From JAQVEM01 sp964556165 (lineage in GTDB: Bacteria > Actinomycetota > Humimicrobiia > Humimicrobiales > Humimicrobiaceae), in assembly GCA_964556165.1 (NCBI GenBank), contig CAZKVH010000013.1, positions 1 through 45,065 on the forward strand: a DNA stretch of 45,065 nucleotides, in the 5' to 3' direction. The stretch's first letter is position 1; each line of letters starts with the position of its first letter. The notes under the pieces are model-generated. The model searched no databases. It was not told the DNA's origin and saw only the letters and a program-made list of their open reading frames with translations. Both the position numbers and the translations under genes were made by a program. Shown here in pieces: positions 8,055 to 16,137 of this stretch.

Positions 8055-8285
8055 ATGAATTTTACATCTTTAGGAAAAACCTTAATTCTCGTTGGAGTAT
8101 TTATAGTAATAGCTGGAGGGTTAATAATGCTCTTTTCCAAAATTCCCTTTTTAGACAGGTTGCCCGGTGACATCAAAATACAGAAAGAAAATTTTACTTT
8201 TTATTTTCCGCTTACAACATGCATAATTATAAGTGTAATTATTACTGCAATATTAAATATAGCTTTAAAATTTCTAATAAAATAA
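8055..8285 (+). CDS. DUF2905 family small membrane protein
   Basis: 76 residues with two hydrophobic helices (about 7-29 and 50-73). The loop between them, FSKIPFLDRLPGDIKIQKENFTFYFPLTT, is the hallmark of DUF2905: a short conserved LGRLPGDI-like turn followed by an FxxPLxT segment. Function is unknown in the family. The gene is three bases upstream of the AmmeMemoRadiSam B gene, so the two are cotranscribed. No Shine-Dalgarno sequence is visible before its ATG. Confidence 0.82.
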   Translation: MNFTSLGKTLILVGVFIVIAGGLIMLFSKIPFLDRLPGDIKIQKENFTFYFPLTTCIIISVIITAILNIALKFLIK

Positions 8286-8306
8286 TAAGTGCCTGGAAAG
8301 GAAGAA

Positions 8307-9137
8307 ATGACACCGGATAAAAACATAAGAGAAAGTATCGCAGCAGGTAGCTTCTATCCTGATGAACCTGAAGAACTTCGTAAACAAATAAAAGATTTTT
8401 TAAATAATACAGAAGCATATGACTTAAAAAATATTAAGTCAATTATATGCCCCCATGCAGGATATATTTATTCAGGTCAGGTTGCGGCTTACTCCTACAG
8501 GCAGGTCTCGGATAAAAAATTCGATAGTATATTGATTATAGCTCCATCTCATTCAGACTATTTTAATTACATCTCGATATTTAACGGAGATGCATATGCT
8601 ACACCTCTCGGAACAGTAACCATTGACGGAAAGAGAGCAGGTAAGCTTGTGGATAACAGCCCATATATAAAATTATCAGGAGATGGCCATTTAAATGAAC
8701 ACAGCATTGAAGTTCAGCTTCCATTCCTCCAGGTTTTATTTAATGATTTAAAAATTGTTCCAATTGTAATGGGTGAACAGAACTTGCAAAATATCCATGA
8801 GCTTGGAGATACCATAGGAAATCTTTTCAAAGATGATAATATCTTGATTGTAGCAAGCACTGACCTATCACACTATCATTCCTATGATTCTGCAGTCACA
8901 CTCGACAGCAGGGTCAAAGAACTTATTAATAGCTTTGATGTAGTGAATCTATCATCGAAATTCTTTAATGGCTCGGTAGAAATGTGCGGTGGAGGACCCG
9001 TTATTTCTGCCATGATTGCTTCAAAAATTATGGGAGCAAACAGTTCTAAAGTCCTCGAATATAAAAATTCCGGAGATATTACAGGTGATAAAAGTGCTGT
9101 AGTTGGGTATCTTTCAGCTGTCATTTATCAAGAATGA
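8307..9137 (+). CDS. amrB: AmmeMemoRadiSam system protein B (MEMO1 family)
   Basis: 276 residues from the ATG at 8307, which has AAAGGAAG just upstream; an in-frame GTG at 8289 has no such site. Family motifs are intact: AAGSFYPD near the N-terminus, CPHAGYIYSGQVAAYSY, APSHSDYFNYIS, LNEHSIEVQLPFLQ, ASTDLSHYHSYD and MCGGGP. The PHAGY His, the PSH His and the CGG Cys correspond to the metal/active-site residues H49, H81 and C244 of human MEMO1. MEMO1 relatives form a set with AMMECR1 and a radical SAM enzyme. The AMMECR1 partner follows 90 bases downstream; the radical SAM member is not in this window. The physiological reaction is unresolved. Confidence 0.93.
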   Translation: MTPDKNIRESIAAGSFYPDEPEELRKQIKDFLNNTEAYDLKNIKSIICPHAGYIYSGQVAAYSYRQVSDKKFDSILIIAPSHSDYFNYISIFNGDAYATPLGTVTIDGKRAGKLVDNSPYIKLSGDGHLNEHSIEVQLPFLQVLFNDLKIVPIVMGEQNLQNIHELGDTIGNLFKDDNILIVASTDLSHYHSYDSAVTLDSRVKELINSFDVVNLSSKFFNGSVEMCGGGPVISAMIASKIMGANSSKVLEYKNSGDITGDKSAVVGYLSAVIYQE

Positions 9138-9142
9138 TTGAA

Positions 9143-9176
9143 GTTAGTCTAATTGCTTTTGATTAGTATTTTTTTA
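9143..9176 (+). terminator. Weak candidate terminator after amrB
   Basis: CTAAT (9149-9153) and ATTAG (9162-9166) could form a short hairpin, followed by TATTTTTTT. The 5-bp A/T-rich stem is weak, so transcription may well continue into the AMMECR1 gene. Confidence 0.3.
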
Positions 9177-9227
9177 ACTCTAAAAAAATATAACTAAAAA
9201 AAGAATATCCAAAATAAATAATAAATT

Positions 9228-9800
9228 ATGACAGATATCAAACTTTGCCTCGAGCATAAAAAAACACTCTTAAAAATAGCCCGTGAGTCTATTTTCAGTG
9301 CAGTTAATGGTTTTAAAGCCCCTGAATTTAGCCCGGGTGATAAAGCTTTAAATGAAGAATGTGGCGCTTTCGTAACCCTTGAAATTAATGACAACTTAAG
9401 AGGCTGTATAGGCAATATAAAAGCTGATACCCCTCTATGGATGACGGTAAGAAATATGGCAGTCGAGGCAGCACAAAAAGACCCCAGATTTTATCCTCTT
9501 ACTCCTGCCGAGCTAAGTAAAACCGACATTGAAATTTCCGTCCTCTCGCCTTTAGAAAAAATAAATAATCCTGAACAGATAATAGTAGGAAAACATGGAA
9601 TATTTATAAAAAAGGGATTTTATCAGGGTTTGCTTCTTCCACAGGTGGCAACAGATTACAGCTGGGATAGAATTCAATTCCTTGAGCAGACCTGTTATAA
9701 AGCCGGCCTTGGCAAAAACTGTTATAAAGAAAAAGATGTTGAGATTCTTATTTTCTCTGCAATTGTTTTTGGAGAGAAAGACCCGGAACTTTCAGAATAA
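9228..9800 (+). CDS. amrA: AmmeMemoRadiSam system protein A (AMMECR1 family)
   Basis: 190 residues, a normal length. Diagnostic AMMECR1 segments are present: ECGAFVTLEINDNLRGCIGN with the invariant LRGCIG motif, NMAVEAAQKDPRFYPLTP, IEISVLSPLEKI, GKHGIFIKKGFYQGLLLPQVA and DRIQFLEQTCYKAGL. The family fold is known but its biochemistry is not settled; it recurs with MEMO1-like and radical SAM proteins. It follows amrB in the same direction. There is no Shine-Dalgarno site before the ATG. Its end is 14 bases from the convergent DegV gene. Confidence 0.93.
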   Translation: MTDIKLCLEHKKTLLKIARESIFSAVNGFKAPEFSPGDKALNEECGAFVTLEINDNLRGCIGNIKADTPLWMTVRNMAVEAAQKDPRFYPLTPAELSKTDIEISVLSPLEKINNPEQIIVGKHGIFIKKGFYQGLLLPQVATDYSWDRIQFLEQTCYKAGLGKNCYKEKDVEILIFSAIVFGEKDPELSE

Positions 9801-9814
9801 ATCACATAAAAAAG

Positions 9815-10714
9815 TTATACATACAGGTCCACTATTTCTTTATTTATTCTGCTTACAATAATACCTATTAAACCCGGACCTGTGTGAGCCCCTATAACCG
9901 GGGTACATTCCGCAATCATCGTATCCACGCATTTTAAAGAAGATTTAATTTTATTCATAATCTTTTCTGATTCTCTTAAAGAAAGGGTATGAATTATATA
10001 AACTACCAACCATTTCTCTTTTTTAAAGTCTCTTATAACCCTGCGGGTTATCTCCATTATTGAGCCATACCTCGTAATTGCTATGCCCATCATTTCCACC
10101 ATTCCGTTTTTTATGCCAAGAATGGGTTTTATTTTTAACATTCCGGAAATAATACTGGCTGCCGCCGGAACCCTGCCGCTTCTTCTTAAATACTTCAGGG
10201 TATCAATCGTTCCGTACAGACTGATATTTTCTCTTAAAAATTTCAAAATACTTAAAATCTTCTGATAGGAATAATCCCGGGCTATAGCTCTTGCTGCTGT
10301 TATTACCATAAAACCGGTACCCATAGCACCCGAAAATGAATCAAAGATTTTAATTCTTTTCTCATCTTTAAGCATTTCCTGCGCAATTCTAGCTGATTTA
10401 ATAACGGCAGATAATTTTGAACTTATGTGAATAGAAAATATCCTGTTATATTCCTCAAGCAATTTTTTATATACCTGTAAAAAATCATTCGGGGATGGCG
10501 AGGACGAAGTAAAAATAGCTTTATCCCGTTTCTGGAGCCTGTAAATCTTATTCGAATCAATATCTATTCCGTCTCTAAATTCTTTACCGTTGTAGTGTAT
10601 TAAAATGGGGACAATACTTATATTATATTTTTCTGCAATTTCAGGCGGTATATCGGACGCACTATCAGTAACAAGTGCAAAACTTTTTTTTCTCTTTAAT
10701 CTATTTTCTTCCAT
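9815..10714 (-). CDS. DegV family fatty-acid-binding protein
   Basis: 299 residues. The N-terminal FALVTDSASDIPPEIAEKYNISIVPI and the ITSSSPSPNDF-like segment (FTSSSPSPNDFLQVY) are the lipid head-group-binding signatures of DegV proteins. They are followed by FSIHISSKLSA...SARIA, VFDSFSGAMGTG-type and LRRSGRVPAAA segments of the standard family. Members bind fatty acids in the cytosol and some present them to fatty acid kinase (FakB role); no fakA is in this window. The C-terminal HTGPGLIGIIV is also typical. It is monocistronic and convergent with the AMMECR1 gene. Confidence 0.93.
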   Translation of the reverse strand: MEENRLKRKKSFALVTDSASDIPPEIAEKYNISIVPILIHYNGKEFRDGIDIDSNKIYRLQKRDKAIFTSSSPSPNDFLQVYKKLLEEYNRIFSIHISSKLSAVIKSARIAQEMLKDEKRIKIFDSFSGAMGTGFMVITAARAIARDYSYQKILSILKFLRENISLYGTIDTLKYLRRSGRVPAAASIISGMLKIKPILGIKNGMVEMMGIAITRYGSIMEITRRVIRDFKKEKWLVVYIIHTLSLRESEKIMNKIKSSLKCVDTMIAECTPVIGAHTGPGLIGIIVSRINKEIVDLYV

Positions 10715-10925
10715 TTTATTATTTAAATAATAAAAAATCGCCTGCCTGAAATATCATATTTAAATAACCGGATATTTTAATCCAGCCACCATTATAACCT
10801 GCTATATTATTAAATAGTTTAATATTAATTCATATTTTAAACTATAATTATAATTATTATACTTTTTATTATATAATAACGCCTAAAACTAAAATTAGTT
10901 TTCATGGGATTTAAATTTCTTAAAA

Positions 10926-11858
10926 ATGGGAAACAAGTTTGCATATAGCCTGGAAGTTAAAGATTTAACCAAACACTATGGCAGCGTAAAAGCTGTAGAC
11001 GGCGTTAGCTTTTCAATCGAAAAGGGAGAAATATTTGGTCTGCTGGGACCCAATGGAGCAGGAAAGACCACCACTGTTGAAATGATAGTAGGCCTTAGAA
11101 AACCCGATAACGGCTCAATAAATATCTGTTCCATAGATGCTCTGTCTAATTTATCTGCTATCAAAGAGGTTATAGGGGTTCAACTTCAGACCACGGCTCT
11201 TTATAATAAAATCAGGGTAATAGAAGCGATCGAGCTTTTTGGGAGCTATTATAAGAAATCTTTGCCTCCATCTGAAATACTGGAACTGGTGTCACTGGAT
11301 GAGAAAAAAAATGCTTATTACGTAACCCTTTCTGGCGGGCAGAAACAGCGGCTTGCTCTCGGACTGGCTCTTGTAAACGATCCTTCTGTTCTTTTTCTTG
11401 ATGAGCCCACCACCGGTCTGGATCCCCAGGCGAGAAGAAACGTTTGGGATATTATAGAAAATCTAAAAAAACAGGGAAAAACCATCATTCTTACCACCCA
11501 TTATATGGAAGAAGCAGAAAAACTCTGTAAGAGGGTTGCTATAATAGATAAGGGCATAATAATTGCAATTGACACCCCGGGTGATCTTATAAAAGCTGCT
11601 GGTACTGATTCAACTGTTGAATTTGAAGCAACCGGGTTCAAAGAAGAGTTAATAATAAACGAACTTTCTCACCTGGGAAAAGTTATAAAAACCAGTGAAG
11701 GTAAGTTTACCATTTATACTAAAACACCTTCCCGTGCACTAAAGGAGATATCGGGTTTTGCTGAAAAAAACAATGTAAATATTGAAAATATCAATACAAG
11801 AAGAGCAACTCTCGAAGACGTTTTTATCTCTATGACAGGAAGGAAACTAAGGGATTAG
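10926..11858 (+). CDS. ABC transporter ATP-binding protein (ABC-2/drug-export type)
   Basis: 310 residues. Walker A GPNGAGKTT at 41-49, signature LSGGQKQR at 135-142, Walker B VLFLDEPTTGLD at about 155-166 and the switch TTHYMEEAEKLC follow in order. The C-terminal extension (about 220-310) with INTRRATLEDVFISMTGR is typical of the DrrA/CcmA-like class paired with ABC-2 permeases. The permease gene follows three bases later. The pair would export a hydrophobic compound, lipid or polymer; the substrate cannot be told. No Shine-Dalgarno site precedes the ATG. Confidence 0.93.
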   Translation: MGNKFAYSLEVKDLTKHYGSVKAVDGVSFSIEKGEIFGLLGPNGAGKTTTVEMIVGLRKPDNGSINICSIDALSNLSAIKEVIGVQLQTTALYNKIRVIEAIELFGSYYKKSLPPSEILELVSLDEKKNAYYVTLSGGQKQRLALGLALVNDPSVLFLDEPTTGLDPQARRNVWDIIENLKKQGKTIILTTHYMEEAEKLCKRVAIIDKGIIIAIDTPGDLIKAAGTDSTVEFEATGFKEELIINELSHLGKVIKTSEGKFTIYTKTPSRALKEISGFAEKNNVNIENINTRRATLEDVFISMTGRKLRD

Positions 11859-11861
11859 AGC

Positions 11862-12605
11862 ATGAAATCATTATCAAAACAACTTGCAATGGAAAATAAA
11901 TTATTCTTAAGAAACATGGATGACCTTTTCTGGACAATAGTATTTCCACTTTTTTTTATACTGCTTTACGGCTTTATATATAAGGATATGATGTGGGAGG
12001 ATTACGGGATGAGAGCCATAGACTATATTATGCCCGGAATAATAGTCATGGCTTTAATGGTAACCGGCATCATGTCTTCGGCAACAGGTTTTATAGAAGA
12101 CAGGCAGAAGGGGATATACAGGAGACTTTCTGTTACCCCGCTTAAAAAATATGTAATAATACTCAGCCAGATTATTAACCGCTATATGATAATGCTTATC
12201 CAGACTTTTATTATAATGATTATAGGCGTCCTGCTGTTTAATGTCAGTATATCCGGGAATTATTTCCTGCTATTGCTTGTAATAACTCTTGGCGCCGTCT
12301 GTTTTTTAAGCATTGGTTTTTTCCTTGTTACTTTTGTCAAAAATGCCAGAGCTGCTACACCCGTATGTATGATAGTATTTTTTATGCTTCTTTTTCTGGG
12401 CGGGATTTTTTTTCCCTTAAATATAATGCCGGATTTCCTCAGAGTAATTTCAAATATTCTCCCCAGCACGCAACTGAATGATGCATTAAGAATGGTGATT
12501 ATTGAAGGGCTGGGAATATCATCCATGTATAAAGAGCTCCTGATTACAGGGGGCTGGATTATTGTAACTCTTGGCCTTTCAATTAAGTTTTTTAAATGGG
12601 AATAA
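11862..12605 (+). CDS. ABC-2 type transporter permease
   Basis: 247 residues with six predicted transmembrane helices. The first is at about 24-42 after an amphipathic start, and the last ends at about residue 242. The motifs YIMPGIIVMALM, GFIEDRQKGIYRRLSVTPL and PLNIMPDFLRVISNILPSTQLNDALR are classic ABC-2 family features. AGGG lies at suitable spacing before the ATG. It works with the ATPase encoded just upstream as a dimeric exporter. Its end is three bases from the convergent CapA-like gene. Confidence 0.92.
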   Translation: MKSLSKQLAMENKLFLRNMDDLFWTIVFPLFFILLYGFIYKDMMWEDYGMRAIDYIMPGIIVMALMVTGIMSSATGFIEDRQKGIYRRLSVTPLKKYVIILSQIINRYMIMLIQTFIIMIIGVLLFNVSISGNYFLLLLVITLGAVCFLSIGFFLVTFVKNARAATPVCMIVFFMLLFLGGIFFPLNIMPDFLRVISNILPSTQLNDALRMVIIEGLGISSMYKELLITGGWIIVTLGLSIKFFKWE

Positions 12606-12608
12606 AAA

Positions 12609-14333
12609 TTATCTTATACTTCCGGTAAAGATTGATTCAAGAAGTTCCTCTCTTTCTTCATCAGTGGTAAGCCTCGGCTGGCTGTAATCCTCCAGCATGG
12701 TAGTAATCATAATGGTATTAATATGTTCTCCATCGTAAAAAATATGCTCTGCAATAATACCCTGGCGTGTACCCAGGCTATCCATCTGGTCAAAGAAAAG
12801 ATTCCCGAGCCCGTAATTTATAAATCCATCTCCCCGGAATTCGACTCCCTCAGGAAAATGCGACTGGCTTCCGCTGACTATAGCAGCGCCTGCATCAACC
12901 ATTCTCCTGAAATCTTTTATCTGTTGTGCTGTAGGGTTATACTGATAACTTTCCATGTACTGGAAAGTAAATATTACAATATAACCTTTACTCTTAAGCT
13001 CCCTGACTATCTCTTCAAAATCCTCAAAGTTAGGAGGTGCCGAGCCAGGTGATTCCACCTTAGCCCAGTCATATTCTGGACCCCACCAATTAAACCCGAG
13101 AAATGCAAATTTATTACCGTTAGATTCTAGAATAGCTGGTTTATAGGATTCTTCCAGATTCCTTCCTCCTCCATAGTAAGGCCAGCCCTTCTGGTCATAC
13201 ATATCCAGCGTATAAACAAACCAGTCGTGCCCATAATCATTCATATGATTCCCTGTAAGCTCTACTACATCGGTACCGACAAATTCAAGAAGTTCTATAT
13301 ATGATGGTTTGCTGCAAAAAATCGGAAATCTATCTGTCGATACATCACAATTTTCTACGAACGGGACCTCGTTACTGATATGGGTTATATCGGCACTCTT
13401 TAAAATCTCTGCTATCTTCTCTCCAGGATAAAGAACCCCGTACCTTTCCATCCGGTTTGCAGTGCCCCTCACCATAGCGGTTACCCCTGTCATAGCTAAA
13501 GATGTCATCTTATCCATATTCCTGTTGATGAGTTTATATTCCTCAAAACACTCCTTCATCCTTGACTTGATTTCACCGTCATTACTACCGATATTTATAG
13601 CTAAGGCAAGCGGATAATCTTTGATATCAAGTTCCCTGTCAAACACGGACATATTATCCAGGTTAAGTACCTTGCATTTTTTTTCAATTCTATCAAAAGG
13701 TATTATCGAGAAAAAATTATCATTTTCCATGCTCATTGAGAGCTCACCCTTATCCACTACTTTAATATTCTCATTCCCGCTTTCTCCTAAGATCTCTTTG
13801 AGCATACCGTAAACTTCCCCTGTCAAAATAAGTTCCGGTTCGGAGCCGTCTGGTGACAGGTAGCCAAGCGCCTCCTTTTCTCCAAGCCAGAATCTTTCAA
13901 AATCATTATAAGAGATATAATCAGGGGTTCTAAAAAAAGAAATCACCGGAACCAGTACAAAAGTCCCTATCGAATTTGGGTTATCTGCGTATTTATCAAC
14001 CTCGACCCATAAATCTGAATCTTCTTTTCCGTCCACAATTTCAATTTCATCAAAAGTTTCCGAGAGCTGGCTTCTAATCTTTAACGAAAAGTCCCCGGGT
14101 ACTTCTTCATCTATCCAGATTCTCACAGGAGCTGCCTCTTCCTCAGCTATTTCATGCTCTGTCTCATCTTCATCCTGTATTTTATCTTCAGAAACACCTG
14201 ACTCATCCTCATATTCTTCCCGGATAAAGTCCTCATCAGAATGATAAATCCCACATGATAGAATTCCACCTGCTAAAAAAGCACTTACTGGAATCAGTAT
14301 AAATAAAGACTTAAATAATTTTTTCTCTTTCAT
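12609..14333 (-). CDS. CapA-like lipoprotein with altered metal-site motifs
   Basis: 574 residues. A signal peptide with lipobox GGILSC puts the lipidated Cys at residue 27, so the protein is a surface or periplasmic lipoprotein. A strongly acidic linker follows (about 33-68), then a substrate-binding-like region (70-270). A CapA/PGA-synthesis metallophosphatase-like domain covers about 278-550: SLAMTGVTAMVRGTANRM, ISNEVPF, VELTGNHMNDYG, KFAFLGFNWWGPEYDW, VSGSQSHFPEGVEF and INYGLGNLFFDQ. The fold is clear, but usual metal residues differ: the GD of GDVMLGR is GVT, and the HWG..Y segment is FQYMESYQY. This matches a known variant subfamily of unknown activity. Involvement in capsule or polymer handling is only an analogy. 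Confidence 0.8.
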   Translation of the reverse strand: MKEKKLFKSLFILIPVSAFLAGGILSCGIYHSDEDFIREEYEDESGVSEDKIQDEDETEHEIAEEEAAPVRIWIDEEVPGDFSLKIRSQLSETFDEIEIVDGKEDSDLWVEVDKYADNPNSIGTFVLVPVISFFRTPDYISYNDFERFWLGEKEALGYLSPDGSEPELILTGEVYGMLKEILGESGNENIKVVDKGELSMSMENDNFFSIIPFDRIEKKCKVLNLDNMSVFDRELDIKDYPLALAINIGSNDGEIKSRMKECFEEYKLINRNMDKMTSLAMTGVTAMVRGTANRMERYGVLYPGEKIAEILKSADITHISNEVPFVENCDVSTDRFPIFCSKPSYIELLEFVGTDVVELTGNHMNDYGHDWFVYTLDMYDQKGWPYYGGGRNLEESYKPAILESNGNKFAFLGFNWWGPEYDWAKVESPGSAPPNFEDFEEIVRELKSKGYIVIFTFQYMESYQYNPTAQQIKDFRRMVDAGAAIVSGSQSHFPEGVEFRGDGFINYGLGNLFFDQMDSLGTRQGIIAEHIFYDGEHINTIMITTMLEDYSQPRLTTDEEREELLESIFTGSIR

Positions 14334-14539
14334 TTCTTAAATAATTTTTACTGACTTATATATAATTCTAACTGGCATAATTGCCACCAAAATAATTCTA
14401 TATTTTTAAAGTTAAAATTCAAATAATTAATTATTATAATCTCTGTCATCATTTTTAGTTTAAAATGTTATAATATTGCAAAAATATCTAAGTTTATAAA
14501 AAGATAAGTTTATTTTTTTGAAGAGGAAGGAAAAGTCCA

Positions 14540-14965
14540 ATGCTACCTAGAAGGGGAGATGAAATTAAAGGTATAAAAAATATAACAATAATCGCCGAAG
14601 GGGTACAGATAGATGGAAAAATCAACTGTCCTGGCTCTTTGAGGATTGATGGTTCGGCAAAAGGTGACATTGTAATAGGCAAAGATATCACAATTGGAAA
14701 AGAAGGAAATGTTGAAGCTAACATCAGAACAGTAAATGCTATTATAGCCGGCTCTTTTAAAGGGGATATGGTAGCTACAGGAGAAGTCGAAATCACTCAA
14801 ACCGGAAAATTCATTGGAAACCTGACTCAAAAGGATGCGCTTCTAACTGTATCAAAGGGTGGACTTTTTAAAGGAGAAAGTTCCATAAGCTCGGACTCAA
14901 AAGTTTTTAACCCAAAGGAAGATAAAGAAGAAGACTTAGTCAACAACGAATCCAAAAAGGGCTAA
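14540..14965 (+). CDS. Bactofilin (polymer-forming cytoskeletal protein)
   Basis: 141 residues with GAGGAAGGA shortly before the ATG. A central right-handed beta-helix of short repeats spans about residues 15-120: ITIIAEGVQIDGKINCPGSL, RIDGSAKGDIVIGKDITIG, GEVEITQTGKFIGNL. The recurrent hydrophobic-G pattern is the bactofilin signature. Flanking termini are short and polar, the C-terminal tail acidic and lysine-rich. Bactofilins self-assemble into filaments without nucleotide and often scaffold cell-wall enzymes. No M23 peptidase partner is next to it. The last four bases overlap the convergent UPF0280 gene. Confidence 0.93.
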   Translation: MLPRRGDEIKGIKNITIIAEGVQIDGKINCPGSLRIDGSAKGDIVIGKDITIGKEGNVEANIRTVNAIIAGSFKGDMVATGEVEITQTGKFIGNLTQKDALLTVSKGGLFKGESSISSDSKVFNPKEDKEEDLVNNESKKG

Positions 14966-15732
14966 ATATCAATAAGCTCAATGTTTCCACATATTCCAAG
15001 CTTATCGTCTTTTATGACAAGGATACCTTTTATATCTTTTATCTTTTTATAGTAATCTATTGCTGCAGCTATATCACCTGGATTATTAATCCGATTAGCG
15101 ATTGATGTTGCTGCTCCATCTGCACTTATTGTTGAATTAGATAAAACAACAACCAGGTCACTTTTACCTATACTCAGCGAATGTCCAAACATACCAGACG
15201 AAGAACATATCCCGCACGGTGTATCTTTTGCTTTTACATTCAAATATATTTTATCTGTAAAATTTTCATTCTTGATATACACACCTACATCTATATTCCT
15301 CTTGCTCTTTATGAAAACATCGCCTCCGTTCTCTATTATAAGATTACTGCAGTGTTCATTTAATTCAGAAGCTATATAATCACACACTGCTCCGGCAACC
15401 GTTGCCATCGGACCTACATTAAATAAAGATGCTTTGCGGCACATTTTTTTTACTATAGGCGGGTAATTCCTCTTTATTCTAACTGGAGAAAGGCTCTTCT
15501 GAAATGAAGGCTCATCTTTAATAAGGGATTCAAGAATATTATATATTTCCCTGACCGCCTTCTCAAGTCTTATGGTCACATCCCTGTCACAGCTAACCAG
15601 GAGGTCGCTGTATTTATAAACTATATGCCAGTTGTATTTCTCTCTGTGCTTTATTCTATTTCTGTAAATACTTTTATCTATATCGGGACTGCCTGCAAAT
15701 ATTTTAACTATGTCTAACTCAAAATCACTCAT
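14962..15732 (-). CDS. UPF0280 (COG2122, ApbE-like) sulfur-assimilation protein
   Basis: 256 residues. The order of motifs fits UPF0280: HREKYNWHIVYKYSDLLVSC, SPVRIKRNYPPIVKKMCRKASLFNVGPMATVAGAV, LIIENGGDVFIKS, CGICSSSGMFGHSLSIGKSD and STISADGAATSIANRI. The fold is related to ApbE flavin transferases. In methanogens COG2122 proteins have been linked with the HcyBio/NIL-ferredoxin pair in anaerobic homocysteine and cysteine sulfur insertion. Here those genes lie 400 bases away on the other strand, which supports the same role. A good AGGA site precedes the ATG. It shares an operon with the small membrane protein upstream. Confidence 0.87.
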   Translation of the reverse strand: MSDFELDIVKIFAGSPDIDKSIYRNRIKHREKYNWHIVYKYSDLLVSCDRDVTIRLEKAVREIYNILESLIKDEPSFQKSLSPVRIKRNYPPIVKKMCRKASLFNVGPMATVAGAVCDYIASELNEHCSNLIIENGGDVFIKSKRNIDVGVYIKNENFTDKIYLNVKAKDTPCGICSSSGMFGHSLSIGKSDLVVVLSNSTISADGAATSIANRINNPGDIAAAIDYYKKIKDIKGILVIKDDKLGICGNIELIDI

Positions 15733-15746
15733 TATAAAGTTTCCTA

Positions 15747-15938
15747 TTATTTCCTCTTTAAGCTGTAATATAAAAATACAAGAAAAATAACGATATGATA
15801 GATAATAACAGTAACAATGAGCATTATCCAGTTGATTGAATTAAAAATAAACATAGTCAAAATAAGAACGGGAATCAAAAAAGTAGCTGCAACAGTACTT
15901 AATATAAGTGGATTTCTAAATTTTGGGTTAATTTTCAT
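15747..15938 (-). CDS. Small two-helix membrane protein, hypothetical
   Basis: 63 residues. Two hydrophobic helices (about 10-32 and 36-58) are joined by a short turn NSINW and end in a basic SLKRK tail, so both termini are probably cytoplasmic. A GGAG lies 12 bases before the ATG, a little far but usable. It ends 14 bases before the UPF0280 gene and is likely cotranscribed. I do not recognise the family. The good operon position makes it more likely real than chance. Confidence 0.55.
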   Translation of the reverse strand: MKINPKFRNPLILSTVAATFLIPVLILTMFIFNSINWIMLIVTVIIYHIVIFLVFLYYSLKRK

Positions 15939-16137
15939 GACACAAATTATCTCCAGGTATTCGCGACTTTAAAAAAAGTTTTCAAATCACTAGAAAAATC
16001 TGCCTCCTGTTATGTAACCTCACAAAAAAATTATATTACTCGAAAAGTTAAAAATCCATCTCAAAAATAGTTGATTATTGGAAAAAGGTAAATATTAGAG
16101 TATTATAATTCCAAATTAAAATCAGTATAAATTAGCT

